Shown piece by piece: positions 9,095 to 18,462 of a DNA stretch of 64,000 nucleotides. The notes under the pieces were generated by a model. It did no database searches. It was given only the letters and a program-made list of their open reading frames with translations, and was not told the DNA's origin. Both the position numbers and the translations under genes were made by a program. Every line of letters starts with the position of its first letter. Position 1 is the first letter of the stretch. The DNA comes from CAVZTX01 sp963778375 (GTDB lineage: Bacteria; Chloroflexota; Ktedonobacteria; Ktedonobacterales; Ktedonobacteraceae): contig CAVZTX010000008.1 of NCBI GenBank assembly GCA_963778375.1, forward strand, positions 1-64,000, in the 5' to 3' direction.

Positions 9095-9589
9095 TCACTT
9101 CTTTGCAGCCATCTGCTGACCAAGCTGCTTAGAAATCTTCTCAACCTTCTTCGCCATCGCCTCCTCCTGCTGCAGGTTCTCTTGTAGCAGGCTCACACAT
9201 GCCTGTTGGCCCATCAGTGTCGCCTTCTCTATCAGACCCTTGTAAGAAGCCATCTCATAATGCTCAGTCTTAGAAGCGCCACCAAGATTGAACATCGTCA
9301 GGATTTCCGCCGAAGGCTCCTCCTTTAAGAAGCTATCATGTTCCTTCTTCATCCCGGCAACCGCATCACATGATGCCTTCTCAGGTTTCGCACCGAGAGC
9401 CTGGAAACACTGCTCTAGATTCTGTATCTGGTGTTGAGTCTCCTCAAGATGGTGCTCAAAGGCACTTTTCACCTGTGGGTCCTGGCACTCCTTCGCCATC
9501 ACAGGCAGCATCTTTGAGATCCTCTGCTCCGCATCATACATATCACTCAGTTCATGCAGAAACAATTCCTGCGGGCTTGTTATCGCCAT
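9095..9589 (-). CDS. DUF892 (YciE/YciF-type) ferritin-like protein
   Basis: 164 residues, full length for the family. The start SPQELFLHELSDMYDAEQRI and later HHLEETQHQIQNLEQCF and KTEHYEMASYKGL give the repeated Glu/His pattern of a four-helix ferritin-like bundle (E18/E21, H47/E50, E110/H111 and a C-terminal QEE). These proteins are stress-induced and may bind a di-metal centre; the role is not settled. Convergent with the copper gene, 15 bases apart. Confidence 0.85.
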   Translation of the reverse strand: MAITSPQELFLHELSDMYDAEQRISKMLPVMAKECQDPQVKSAFEHHLEETQHQIQNLEQCFQALGAKPEKASCDAVAGMKKEHDSFLKEEPSAEILTMFNLGGASKTEHYEMASYKGLIEKATLMGQQACVSLLQENLQQEEAMAKKVEKISKQLGQQMAAKK

Positions 9590-9802
9590 TGATAATCTCC
9601 TTTCGTCATCTACTCTCGATCAGGCACTACAACGTTCAGTTTTTATTGAACGCAAATACGTTCCTGATATACCACGTATCACACTTTCAAAACAGAGACA
9701 ATCGTTAACCCGCTGAGAGCATGTCACTTCTCTACTGTATAGCACGTGTATTACTAAGTAACCACAAGATACATAAATCAGGGGAACATTGCCAATACTC
9801 TC

Positions 9803-9808
9803 TATAAT
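9803..9808 (+). promoter_or_regulatory. Candidate -10 box for cheB
   Basis: TATAAT about 40 bases before the ATG at 9850. No clear -35. Its position argues against the in-frame TTG at 9820 as start. Confidence 0.35.
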
Positions 9809-9849
9809 CAGGTGCGAGTTTGAGAATCTTCCAGTGGAAGGGAAGAAAA

Positions 9850-10914
9850 ATGCCTGGACATGACATTATCGTCGTCGGCGCCTCCGCCGGCGGAGTAGAA
9901 GCGCTCATGGCAGTCGTGCGCAAACTGCCGATGGGCCTACCGGCTGCTGTCTTCATCGTTCTCCATATACCTGCTGATAGTTCCAGCCTTTTGCCAGATA
10001 TTCTAAACCGGTCAGGGCCACTCCCCGCAAGCCATCCTGAGGACAACGAGAAGATAGAACATGGGCACATCTACGTAGCCCCGCCAGATCATCATTTGCT
10101 GGTCGAACGGGGACATGTGAGGATTATACGTGGTCCCAAGGAAAACCGCCATCGACCGGCGGTCGACCCCTTATTTCGCTCAGCAGCTCACGTATATGGT
10201 CCCCGTGTGGTGGGGGCAGTTCTCACCGGTGCTTTAGATGATGGAACCGCCGGACTACTGGCAGTGAAACGGCGCGGTGGTATAGCTGTTGTCCAGGACC
10301 CTCGTACTGCCCTTTACCCGAGCATGCCGCATAGTGCATTGGAACATGTTGAAGTAGACTATACTGTACCCCTCGCCGAGATTGGGGGTCTTTTAAAACG
10401 ATTGGCTCACGAGCAAGCTGAAGAGGAAGGAGCATATCCCGTGTCAGAAGATACGGAAATGGAAACGAAACTGGCCGCAATGGACATGAATGTGCTGAAT
10501 AGTGACAATCGTGCTGGCACACCTTCAGCTTTCTCGTGTCCTGATTGTGGGGGTGTTCTATGGGAGTTGCACGATGGAAAGTTGTTGCGCTTCCGCTGTC
10601 GCGTAGGCCATGCCTTCTCAATCGATAGTATCGTAGCGGCGCAAACTGAACAGATTGAAGAGGCATTATGGGCGGCACTGAAGACATTGGAGGAAAGCGC
10701 GAGCCTATCACAGCGATTGATGAAAAAGGCGCATCAAAATGGCCAGGAATGGTTAGCGAGGAATTTCGAGGAGAAGCTACAGGATGCAGAACACCATGCA
10801 GCAGCTATCAAGCAGATCCTCATGACGGGCGAAACCACTGTTAAAGCAAGTACCATTCCTAATCAAACTGCCGATGATGAAGGATATGCTGAAAACATCG
10901 AAGAGACAGCCTGA
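9850..10914 (+). CDS. Stand-alone CheB-type methylesterase with zinc-ribbon tail
   Basis: 354 residues. Residues 4-190 are a CheB methylesterase domain without a receiver: S12 in GASAGG, H39 in VLHIP and D131 in LDDGTAG form the expected triad. A C-terminal part has CPDCGG...FRCRVGH (a rubredoxin-like metal knuckle) followed by a long helix with acidic repeats, as in many CheB homologues outside chemotaxis operons. The ATG at 9850 follows GGAAGGGAAG; an upstream in-frame TTG at 9820 is less likely. The gene sits directly before a CheB-CheR-kinase fusion, so the two probably act on the same system. No methyl-accepting receptor gene is present here. Confidence 0.85.
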   Translation: MPGHDIIVVGASAGGVEALMAVVRKLPMGLPAAVFIVLHIPADSSSLLPDILNRSGPLPASHPEDNEKIEHGHIYVAPPDHHLLVERGHVRIIRGPKENRHRPAVDPLFRSAAHVYGPRVVGAVLTGALDDGTAGLLAVKRRGGIAVVQDPRTALYPSMPHSALEHVEVDYTVPLAEIGGLLKRLAHEQAEEEGAYPVSEDTEMETKLAAMDMNVLNSDNRAGTPSAFSCPDCGGVLWELHDGKLLRFRCRVGHAFSIDSIVAAQTEQIEEALWAALKTLEESASLSQRLMKKAHQNGQEWLARNFEEKLQDAEHHAAAIKQILMTGETTVKASTIPNQTADDEGYAENIEETA

Positions 10915-11151
10915 CAAGCTTGACAAACTTGCCTGAACGGTATATAGTTTTCCTGCAAATAGGGTTCCCCCCTATGTTATTTTCATGGTGAGTTGTGCCC
11001 ATACGTTATTTGACTAACCTGAGAGTCGGTTGATCTGTTTGTCTAGCTTGCCAACTAATATCCAAATCATACCTTGCCCACGGATGAATGCATACATATT
11101 CATCGGTGGCCCATCACACCTTACATTATTCATAGAACAGGAATGAATGTC

Positions 11152-14100
11152 ATGAGTAATGATGAACAAGGGACAGTTTCTACTACTGGAGAGCTAGTTG
11201 TTGTCGGCTCTTCAGCCGGAGGGGTTGAAGCCCTCTCGGTCTTCGTGAGCACCCTGCCCAAAGACTTCCCCGCTCCAATTGTGCTGGCCCAACATCTCGA
11301 TCCCAATCGACCTAGTACCCTAGATCTCATTCTTAAGCAACGTACTCCTTTGCCCGTCGAAGCCGTAACTTCGACCACCAAGCTGGAACCGGGGAAGATT
11401 TATGTCGTGCCGGCTAATCGGCACGTTTCCATTCATGATAGTCACGTCGAAGTGCAAGAAGACCCCTTGAAACGCACCCGGCCTCGTCCATCGGTGGATA
11501 TGTTGTTATCAACTGCAGCCGAAGCCTACGGTGACCGCTTGATTGCAGTCATCCTGACCGGCTCTGGCTCAGATGGGACAGCAGGGGCAGTGGATGTGAA
11601 GAACGCCGGTGGAACAGTGATCGCTCAGGACCCGCAGACTGCTCGCTATCCATCGATGCCCTTGTCGCTCCCTCCGACGGTGGTAGACTTTGAAATCAAA
11701 ATAGAAGATATTGGTCCTTTACTCTACGATCTGCTCACGGGCGTACGCTTCCCATCAACCGAAGAGAAAACGGAAGATATCCTGCGCAATATCCTTGAGT
11801 TGGTTGGTCGCCAGGCGAGCATTGACTTCCGCCCTTACAAGACGACGACCATTTTGAGGCGCATTAGTCGCCGTATGGCTATCACACATAACCGCACAAT
11901 GCGTGACTATTCGGAGTACCTGGAGGCGCATCCAGAGGAAATCGGCGAACTCGTGAAAGCCTTTCTCATCAATGTCACCCAATTCTTTCGTGATCCCGAC
12001 GCCTTCGTCTACCTTAGAAGTGAAGTCTTGCCGAAATTGATAGCCAGGGCCCGTGAACGAGACCATGTTCTGCGCTTCTGGACAGCAGGCTGTTCTACAG
12101 GTGAAGAACCATATTCGCTCGCCATGTTGGTGACCGATCTGCTAGGCGCAGAGCTTTCTAATTGGAGCGTCAAAATCTTTGCGACCGATCTGGACGAGGC
12201 AGCCATCAACTTTGCCCGGCGTGGATTATATACCGAAAACCTTTTGAAAGGCGTACCCATCGAGTACCACAATCGTTTCTTTGAACGTGCCGATTCTGGA
12301 TATCGCATTTCAAAGACGCTGCGTCAAATGGTCATATTTGGGCAGCAGGATTTGAGCCGCAGCGCACCATTTCCACATCTCGATCTCGTGCTTTGCCGCA
12401 ACGTGCTCATCTACTTCACCCCTGAACTCCAGGAGTATGTGCTCAACCAGTTTGCCTTTTCGCTCTCTCCGCATGGCTACCTGTTTCTAGGTAAAGCTGA
12501 AACAGTGCGTCCCAACCAGTTTTATTATGAAATGGTCAACAAGCATTGGAAAATCTACCACTGCATTGACAGCTCATTGATAGGAGTGCGTCGACCGGGT
12601 CAATCTGAATTGAGTTTGCCACGTTTAGAAGCTCGCACTACAAATCGCTCCGCACGGTTAGCTGGGAAATCATCTAACGATGGAGAGGCAGGGGAACCTG
12701 TACTTGAACTCAGACAACTACGCCACTTCAATGAATTGCTGTTACGCTTCTTACCGATAGGTGTAGTAGTCATTGATCGTTCCTACCGTGTTTTGACAGC
12801 AAATGGTGCAGCCCGCAGACTGCTGGGGCTGCGGGATATGGGCAACGAGCAAGACTTCTTACACGCCGTACGCGGTATACCATACTCATACGTGCGTAAT
12901 GCCATCGATGTCGTCTTTCGAGAGCGGAACAGTGCCACGTTGCCCGAGGTAGAGCTTGATATCACAATGGGCGGCAGTGGCCGTGTAGTTTCGCTCGCAA
13001 TCGGACTGATGCAAGTGGAAGCGGGTGCACCGGACCTGGCTGCCATCAGCGTCACAGATGTCACCGAGCAGGTGCAAATCCGGCGGCAATTGGAAGCGGT
13101 TCAGTCGGAGCAAGCTCAGCTCATGAATGAGCTGACTACTGCAAACAAGCGTTTGAACGATGTGAATAAAGACCTGCTGGACGCCAACGAGGAACTACAG
13201 GTCGCTAATGAAGAACTGGTGCTGACCCACGAGGAATTGCAGGCGACTATCGAGGAGTTCGAAACTACCAACGAAGAACTACAAGCCACCAACGAAGAAT
13301 TGGAAACGAACAACGAAGAACTGCAGGCCACCAACGAAGAACTTGAGACCACCAATGACGAGTTGAGGGCACGCACAGTCGAACAGCAAGAACTGACGCA
13401 TATGCTCGAAAGTGAGCGCATACAACTGACCGAGATGGTTGAACTGGCTCCTTTCTACATTATGGTACTGCGTGGCCCGCATCTAGTTGTCGAAGCCTTT
13501 AACCCACGCTATGCACGCTTACTCGAAGGCCAATTGATACAAGGACAGCCACTCGCTGTAACCCCTGAACTCCTTTGGGACGGGGATGTACCGATTATGC
13601 GCTTAGCTCGCGAAGCTTACCAACAGGATACTGTGCGTACCACATCCAGAATGCTTACTCGCTTACCAAAGGCGCAAGGTGGAGTTGTAGAGAGTTATTT
13701 TGTCTATACAATCGTCCCTTCTCATGATGCCGATGGTAAAGTATCGGGCGTCATTATTTATGCCGTCGATGAAACTGAGCAACGTGCACGGGAGGCCGAG
13801 GAAGAGCGAGAGAAGCTTCGCTCCATCTTCGACAACACCAATATGATCGCCCTGGCACTCTTTGACGCCCGCACTGCTGAATTGATCATGGCTAGCCCTC
13901 GCTACTTCGATATTACAGTGCAGACGCATGACCTTGCTCGAAAAGAGTTAATAGGTCGCAAATGGCAGGAACTTACCTTTGTTGCCTCCGGTGATGAAGC
14001 AGCTCACATCTGGAATACGGTCATCGAGAGCCGCACTCCCATGCGCATACCCGAAGTTCACCTGACACTGAACCAGGACAGCCAGGAAGCGACATGGGAT

Positions 14101-14943
14101 TGGAGCCTCATCCCGATTCTGGATAATCAGAAAAAAGACACCATCCGTTATATGCTTGTCTCAGCGATTGAAGTTACTGAGCAGGTGCAGGCCCGACAAG
14201 AAGTGGAACAACTGGATCATCTCAAAGACGATTTTTTATCGCTCGCCAGTCACGAATTGCGCTCACCTCTCACATCTATCCTTGGTAATACCCAACTCCT
14301 CCAGCGCCACTTAAAGCGACAGGCTGGCAACACGAGCACTACAAGCAGCGAAGTCGCTGAACAAGAAATGAACCTGGTAAATGCAGTCATTCACCAGGTG
14401 AACCGTATGTCTCGGCTCATCGACGAGATGCTAGACCTGACACGCATTCGCACCGAACTGTTTGAGATGCAGAATCGGGAGAACGTCAACATCGTCGAGC
14501 TTGTGCAGCGCATAGTTGAAAGCCTGAGCGCCGCCAACAATCGCAGCATCACCTTGGAAAACAGCACCGACCAGCAAACAATCGTCGGCAACTGGGACGA
14601 AAGCAGGCTAGAGCAAGTAGTAACCAACCTTATCAGCAACGCCCTCAAATACAGCCCGCCCGATAAACCCGTAGTCGTTGGCATAGACCTGCAGCAAGAA
14701 AACGCCCACCCCCACGAAGTAGTCGTCTGGGTCCGAGACGAAGGCCCCGGCATCAGTCCGGATCAACAGAAGCATATCTTCGACCGCTTCTTCCGCGCTC
14801 CAACCCCCGAGAACTCCCACATCGAAGGCCTCGGACTAGGCCTCTACATCACCCACGAAATCATCACCCAACAAGGCGGTAAAATCTGGCTCAACAGCAC
14901 CCTCGGCCAGGGGAGCACATTCTATTTCTCGTTACCACTATAA
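11152..14943 (+). CDS. CheB-CheR-PAS hybrid sensor histidine kinase
   Basis: About 1263 residues. Order: CheB methylesterase (about 14-200; S21, H48, D141), CheR N-terminal and SAM-methyltransferase domains (about 215-480; FWTAGCSTGEEPYS, then LVLCRNVLIYF), a PAS domain (about 530-640), a heptad coiled coil (about 655-745), two further PAS domains, and a histidine kinase with H1034 in SHELRSPL, the N box, DEGPGIS and GLGLGLYI. No transmembrane segment, so it is cytoplasmic. It can add and remove methyl groups and phosphorylate a partner, but it lacks its own receiver domain. I chose the ATG at 11152 (AGGA nine bases upstream); 11143 and a TTG at 11074 are in frame. Confidence 0.88.
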   Translation: MSNDEQGTVSTTGELVVVGSSAGGVEALSVFVSTLPKDFPAPIVLAQHLDPNRPSTLDLILKQRTPLPVEAVTSTTKLEPGKIYVVPANRHVSIHDSHVEVQEDPLKRTRPRPSVDMLLSTAAEAYGDRLIAVILTGSGSDGTAGAVDVKNAGGTVIAQDPQTARYPSMPLSLPPTVVDFEIKIEDIGPLLYDLLTGVRFPSTEEKTEDILRNILELVGRQASIDFRPYKTTTILRRISRRMAITHNRTMRDYSEYLEAHPEEIGELVKAFLINVTQFFRDPDAFVYLRSEVLPKLIARARERDHVLRFWTAGCSTGEEPYSLAMLVTDLLGAELSNWSVKIFATDLDEAAINFARRGLYTENLLKGVPIEYHNRFFERADSGYRISKTLRQMVIFGQQDLSRSAPFPHLDLVLCRNVLIYFTPELQEYVLNQFAFSLSPHGYLFLGKAETVRPNQFYYEMVNKHWKIYHCIDSSLIGVRRPGQSELSLPRLEARTTNRSARLAGKSSNDGEAGEPVLELRQLRHFNELLLRFLPIGVVVIDRSYRVLTANGAARRLLGLRDMGNEQDFLHAVRGIPYSYVRNAIDVVFRERNSATLPEVELDITMGGSGRVVSLAIGLMQVEAGAPDLAAISVTDVTEQVQIRRQLEAVQSEQAQLMNELTTANKRLNDVNKDLLDANEELQVANEELVLTHEELQATIEEFETTNEELQATNEELETNNEELQATNEELETTNDELRARTVEQQELTHMLESERIQLTEMVELAPFYIMVLRGPHLVVEAFNPRYARLLEGQLIQGQPLAVTPELLWDGDVPIMRLAREAYQQDTVRTTSRMLTRLPKAQGGVVESYFVYTIVPSHDADGKVSGVIIYAVDETEQRAREAEEEREKLRSIFDNTNMIALALFDARTAELIMASPRYFDITVQTHDLARKELIGRKWQELTFVASGDEAAHIWNTVIESRTPMRIPEVHLTLNQDSQEATWDWSLIPILDNQKKDTIRYMLVSAIEVTEQVQARQEVEQLDHLKDDFLSLASHELRSPLTSILGNTQLLQRHLKRQAGNTSTTSSEVAEQEMNLVNAVIHQVNRMSRLIDEMLDLTRIRTELFEMQNRENVNIVELVQRIVESLSAANNRSITLENSTDQQTIVGNWDESRLEQVVTNLISNALKYSPPDKPVVVGIDLQQENAHPHEVVVWVRDEGPGISPDQQKHIFDRFFRAPTPENSHIEGLGLGLYITHEIITQQGGKIWLNSTLGQGSTFYFSLPL

Positions 14944-15012
14944 GAATAATCCTATCTGGAAGACAGAGTTGCTTATATACGGGTGGGGTTCGTCGTTATT
15001 CTGCCACGTGGA

Positions 15013-15330
15013 TCACTCCTCATTTTCTTCGTCGCCTTCGTAACTGAGGTAGTGCTCACTCAGCCGCAATACACAACCCGAAGGCAACTTATACAGCATA
15101 CCAGGTGACGACCGGTTGCTTAGTTTGTGTATAATGTGGCCTGGCTCTGGCTCGCTTACCAATCTCTTGCGCTGTGTGCCAGGTGGTAAGCTAATGAAAC
15201 ACGCATCAGTTTGCCGGTTCACACTCCCACCATCCGCTTGTATGCGGGTCGCTGCCAGATCATCTATTCCTGTCACCGGAAAAGAGACCATACCGACGTT
15301 CTCAAATTCTAAGGGTATTGGGTCGCTCAT
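15013..15330 (-). CDS. Small acidic protein of unknown function
   Basis: 105 residues starting MSDPIPLEFENVGMVSF, from an ATG at 15330 with GGAGT six bases before it. It ends in an acidic tail (YEGDEENEE). No membrane segment, no family recognised. The pattern (SLPPGTQRKRLVSE, LPSGCVLRLSEHYLSYEG) suggests a small beta-rich fold. Convergent with the kinase gene and upstream of nothing obvious; function unknown. Confidence 0.6.
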   Translation of the reverse strand: MSDPIPLEFENVGMVSFPVTGIDDLAATRIQADGGSVNRQTDACFISLPPGTQRKRLVSEPEPGHIIHKLSNRSSPGMLYKLPSGCVLRLSEHYLSYEGDEENEE

Positions 15331-15449
15331 AGTGTTACTCCTATTCTGCTTGTGGTTCGCTCTCATCCTGGCTTGGTATCTGCTGCAGATTGCGATTCTT
15401 GGTTAAGAACGACAATTTGAACCGTCCCTGCATTCCTGTTGTTTCGATA

Positions 15450-15971
15450 TCACTTACCTCCCACTACCTTCTTGTGCTTTTGCGCTCTCTCCGCATACCC
15501 CACCGCACTACTCACAACACCCTCCACCTCCTCTGCACTCAACTCCCTTACCACTCTCGCCGGCACTCCCACAGCCAGAACGCCCCCTGGAACACTCTTC
15601 CCCTCCGCAACCAGCGCACACGCCCCTACAATCGTATTTGACCCAACCTTCGAACGAGAGAGCACAACCGCATTCATCCCAATCAACACCCGATCCCCCA
15701 CCGTCGCCCCATGCACAACCGCACCATGCCCAACCGTACAATCCTCCCCAATCGTCAAAGGCGCATCCTCATCCGCGTGCAACGTACAATTATCCTGAAT
15801 ATTCGTCCCCCGCCCAATCACAATAGGCGCGGTATCCCCCCGCACCACTGCATTGTACCAGATGCTTGCGCCTTCATGGATGGTAACGTCACCAATTATC
15901 ATCGCGCCTGGGGCGATGAAGACATCCTCAGCAATAGTGGGCCAAACGCTATTAAAAGGAAAAACTGGCAT
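15450..15971 (-). CDS. Gamma-carbonic-anhydrase family hexapeptide protein
   Basis: 173 residues built of left-handed beta-helix hexapeptides. The family signature is present: VVRGDTAPIVIGRGTNIQDN, then the metal-ligand histidines in CTLHADE and GHGAVVHG. A C-terminal helix (SAEEVEGVVSSAVGYAERA) closes the trimer. Members are zinc or cobalt carbonic anhydrases or related transferase-like proteins; activity cannot be told from sequence. The ATG at 15971 has GAGGG upstream; an in-frame TTG at 15986 is part of that ribosome site. The 3' half uses C-rich third positions more than the neighbours. Confidence 0.85.
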   Translation of the reverse strand: MPVFPFNSVWPTIAEDVFIAPGAMIIGDVTIHEGASIWYNAVVRGDTAPIVIGRGTNIQDNCTLHADEDAPLTIGEDCTVGHGAVVHGATVGDRVLIGMNAVVLSRSKVGSNTIVGACALVAEGKSVPGGVLAVGVPARVVRELSAEEVEGVVSSAVGYAERAQKHKKVVGGK

Positions 15972-16005
15972 AATCAAATCCCTCAAACAACCTCATCAAT
16001 AGAAA

Positions 16006-16024
16006 TAGGAGAAAAACTCTCCTA
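16006..16024 (-). terminator. Terminator overlapping a stop codon
   Basis: On the minus strand TAGGAGA and TCTCCTA pair around a GTTTT loop and are followed by TTTCTATT. The first arm contains the TAG stop of the preceding gene (ending 16022). Confidence 0.55.
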
Positions 16025-16315
16025 CTTCGTCGCATGAATCACAACCTCCCCAATAGCAAGATCAGGAGGCCCCTGAAGAAACGACACCAGATCACGCCTT
16101 GCCCACTCCGAAAAGAACTTGTTAGCCTCCTCAGCGGCAACCTCCGTCTCAAACACGCTTATAGTCGAAATAACCCCATTCCCTAGATTTACCATATAGA
16201 AATCCACGAAACTTTGCGACCCAGTCATAGCAGGCACAAACGACTCTTGAACCCGCCGTACCACCTCCTCAACCGAATCTGGACGAAACGAGGCACGTCT
16301 TACCGTAGCATACAT
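16022..16315 (-). CDS. Small dimeric alpha/beta-barrel (monooxygenase-like) protein
   Basis: 97 residues from an ATG at 16315 with AAAGGA eight bases upstream. The pattern is MYATVRRASF...VEEVVRRVQESFVPAM, then VDFYMVNLGNGVISTISVFETEVAAEEANKFFSEWA, ending in a beta strand IGEVVIHA. This matches the ferredoxin-like antibiotic-biosynthesis-monooxygenase fold, which forms dimeric barrels. Many such proteins have no known substrate. It lies 50 bases upstream of the carbonic-anhydrase-like gene on the same strand and may be co-transcribed, but the hairpin at 16006-16024 would separate them. Confidence 0.65.
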   Translation of the reverse strand: MYATVRRASFRPDSVEEVVRRVQESFVPAMTGSQSFVDFYMVNLGNGVISTISVFETEVAAEEANKFFSEWARRDLVSFLQGPPDLAIGEVVIHATK

Positions 16316-16451
16316 CGATGTATTCCTTTCGTGCAAAACTTCATCAGGAAGGAGCTAATCTTCCCCAAACTACTTAAGGCTCATTTATAGATCAGTATAT
16401 CACGATACTCGATCCTTCCACGCAAGGAATTGCAAGCGGACCGTATCATCA

Positions 16452-17127
16452 TCAGATTTGAGGCGAGAAGACTACCATCACTTGGGAAATACAATTAACA
16501 TCATTTGTATGGCCTTCGAGAGTTTGCAGGAGCTTCCCTGTTGGTCCGTCCCACAGACGGACAATTTTATCCTCGGAGCCGGATGCGAGCACCTGTCCAT
16601 CTGGTGACCACGCTACACCGAAAATTGTCCCTTTGTGTCCTTTAAGAGTATGGAGCAATGTGAGGTGAGACCCGCCAGTGTTTTGTGGATCAATCCAGAA
16701 TTTGTTGGATTCCTCTTCTCTCATGGCGTTCTTCCTTTGCTTGAGAAGATGCTTTTAGCAAGTTCGCTGGACTGCTTAGGATATCAGGTGCGATATAGGA
16801 CTTGCTCGATTTTATCTCCACGATCAGTTCAGGCACGACCGACGTAAAGGTGCGCGGACTTCGTTTCAGCCGCTCACGTGAAACAAAAGAAACATCGGGC
16901 GAAAGCAAGTCACCATTAGGCAGGCAGAAACCCGCACTCGCACCTAAGACACGGCCTGCGTTACTGTTGTATACCCAGTTACTAAGCAGCATAATGAAGC
17001 GCACCCCAATTTCACTGGACACAATATCTGAAGGCTCCGTAATAATGATTTTTCCGTCTCGTAACTCAATTTGATTATCGCGATAAAGCCTCTGAAGCCT
17101 TTCCACATCTCGAAAGCTAAGCGCCAT
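16452..17127 (-). pseudogene. Broken Uma2 nuclease-like gene joined to a WD40 fragment
   Basis: From an ATG at 17127 (GGGAG upstream) the frame encodes a Uma2 (DUF820, PD-(D/E)XK nuclease-like) domain: IELRDGKIIITEPS, LLSPDVSFVSRERL and VVPELIVEIKSSKS. After that the frame is lost. The typical Uma2 ending (NKFWIDPQN, compare GWLIDPQ in the family) continues in another frame from 16724, and runs directly into one and a half WD40 repeats (HKGTIFGVAWSPDGQVLASGSEDKIVRLWD) before a premature end at 16452. At least one frameshift and a deletion are needed to explain this. Uma2 genes occur in many copies in these genomes and decay often. Confidence 0.6.
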
Positions 17128-17251
17128 AAGTTTTGCTCCCTCAATCATGAAATTGAAACAACGTATAAGAGCAAATTGTATCCTTCCTACAGGATAGCTT
17201 ATTGTTCACAAAATTTCTATCATGTAGATGCCCAATCCCCCAAATCACCCC

Positions 17252-17280
17252 TTGCTTGTTTTGAAAATCTATGGTATACT
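17252..17280 (+). promoter_or_regulatory. Candidate promoter in front of the ATPase relic
   Basis: TTGCTT (17252-17257) and TATACT (17275-17280) with a 17-base spacer, about 110 bases before the ATG of the decayed gene. Confidence 0.3.
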
Positions 17281-17392
17281 CTCACCAAGCAAGCAAAGAG
17301 GCAATCTTTCCTCGCCTCTCTCTTCGCATCTCATCGTCCCCTATTGTACCGTCACTCCACTACCAGACCTCTCACAGAAAGGCCCTTCACCC

Positions 17393-17796
17393 ATGACTCT
17401 CGACCAACTCACGCAACCCGCCTCACCCGCATCTGAGCGCACCAACGCTCAAGCGCCCACGGCCCACCCTGCTCCATCGCTCACCTAGCTCTGGCCCGGC
17501 CGCATCCCCTTGGGCAAACTCACCTTGTTGGACGGCTCGCCCAACTGTGGCACTGCCCTCTTCCTTCAAACGCTCAGCCTCCTGCCGGGTCAAGCGGCAC
17601 CCAAAGCGAGGGATGCAAGCGCATGATCGCCACCGGGGAGGAAGCCTTGGCCGAATTCCAGGCTCGTTTAGCCGCCTCTGGCTTCCCCATGCCCACACTT
17701 TTTCACTCCAATGTCCCAAATCCACCCATCTCTCAACAAACTACACCGCCTGTCCCAAACGTCCCCGACGACGAGAACAAGGAACCGAACCTATGA
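17393..17796 (+). pseudogene. Relic of a RepA-like AAA ATPase gene
   Basis: ATG at 17393, then a TAG at 17486-17488. Directly after this stop the same frame reads LWPGRIPLGKLTLLDGSP, which matches the Walker A entry of RepA-like AAA ATPases (normally GKLTLLDGDPGLGKS). The P-loop lysine is missing (GSPNCGTA). The frame ends at 17624, and a shifted frame from 17623 (MIATGEEALAEFQARLAASG) runs to 17796, resembling a tail. The ATPase core between is absent, so a large deletion is inferred. The parent family is typical of plasmid and phage modules in Ktedonobacteria. Family assignment rests on one motif. Confidence 0.5.
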
Positions 17797-18068
17797 ATAA
17801 ATTCACGAGACAACCGTTTGCAAAACGCAGTAGAGCAGATTAATATATTAAGAGCAGCCCATCACTTGAATGCCGCACACCAGCAGCACTCAACCCAATA
17901 GTAGATCATCAGGCGCTTTTTCCCATCCGCTCCAATCGTGCCTGCCCGGCTTGATGCTCGTGTGGTCGGATCGCGATCTGATGGCTGTCACGGCCCGCCA
18001 AGCATATGGATCGCGGCCTTACGTCTATCAGGCATCGCTGAACGTCGACAAACCAATAGGAGGTAATC
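17797..18068. other. Non-coding spacer
   Basis: Nothing recognisable apart from the AGGAGG ribosome site of the next gene. Confidence 0.4.
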
Positions 18069-18356
18069 ATGGCAGCTTATATCGTAGCCGATATCGAAAT
18101 CACAGACCCGGAGGAGTATCAGACATACGCAAAACAGGTACCACCAACCCTTCAGCAATATGGTGGAAAATTCCTCGTGCGCGGCGGCCAACCTGAAACG
18201 CTTGAAGGTGACTGGAACACCAAGCGCATCGTCATCCTTGAGTTTCCGAGCATTGAGCAAGCCAAAACCTGGTATGAATCGCCCGAATATTCCTCCATCG
18301 CGGGCATTCGCCATCACTCTGCAAACTCCAGATTTGTTCTTGTGCATGGGGTCTAG
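18069..18356 (+). CDS. DUF1330 family protein
   Basis: 95 residues, full length for DUF1330. MAAYIVADIEITDPEEYQTY, then GGKFLVRGGQPETLEGDW and RIVILEFPSIEQAKTWYESPEY are the family's conserved blocks, forming a ferredoxin-like dimeric barrel. Function unknown. A perfect AGGAGGT lies five bases before the ATG. Confidence 0.9.
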   Translation: MAAYIVADIEITDPEEYQTYAKQVPPTLQQYGGKFLVRGGQPETLEGDWNTKRIVILEFPSIEQAKTWYESPEYSSIAGIRHHSANSRFVLVHGV

Positions 18357-18462
18357 ATGCCTCATTTTTCCAATCTCTTTCCAATCTTCCTATGTTACAG
18401 TACAGATAACATCTATGATAATAACCGATACCCAAAGTAGAGGGAGAAAGGATAGGAACTCT

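Noticed and set aside
15439..15798. Pro/Thr-rich plus-strand ORFs over the carbonic-anhydrase-like gene
   Set aside because: They are antisense shadows of C-rich third positions in a clear hexapeptide gene.
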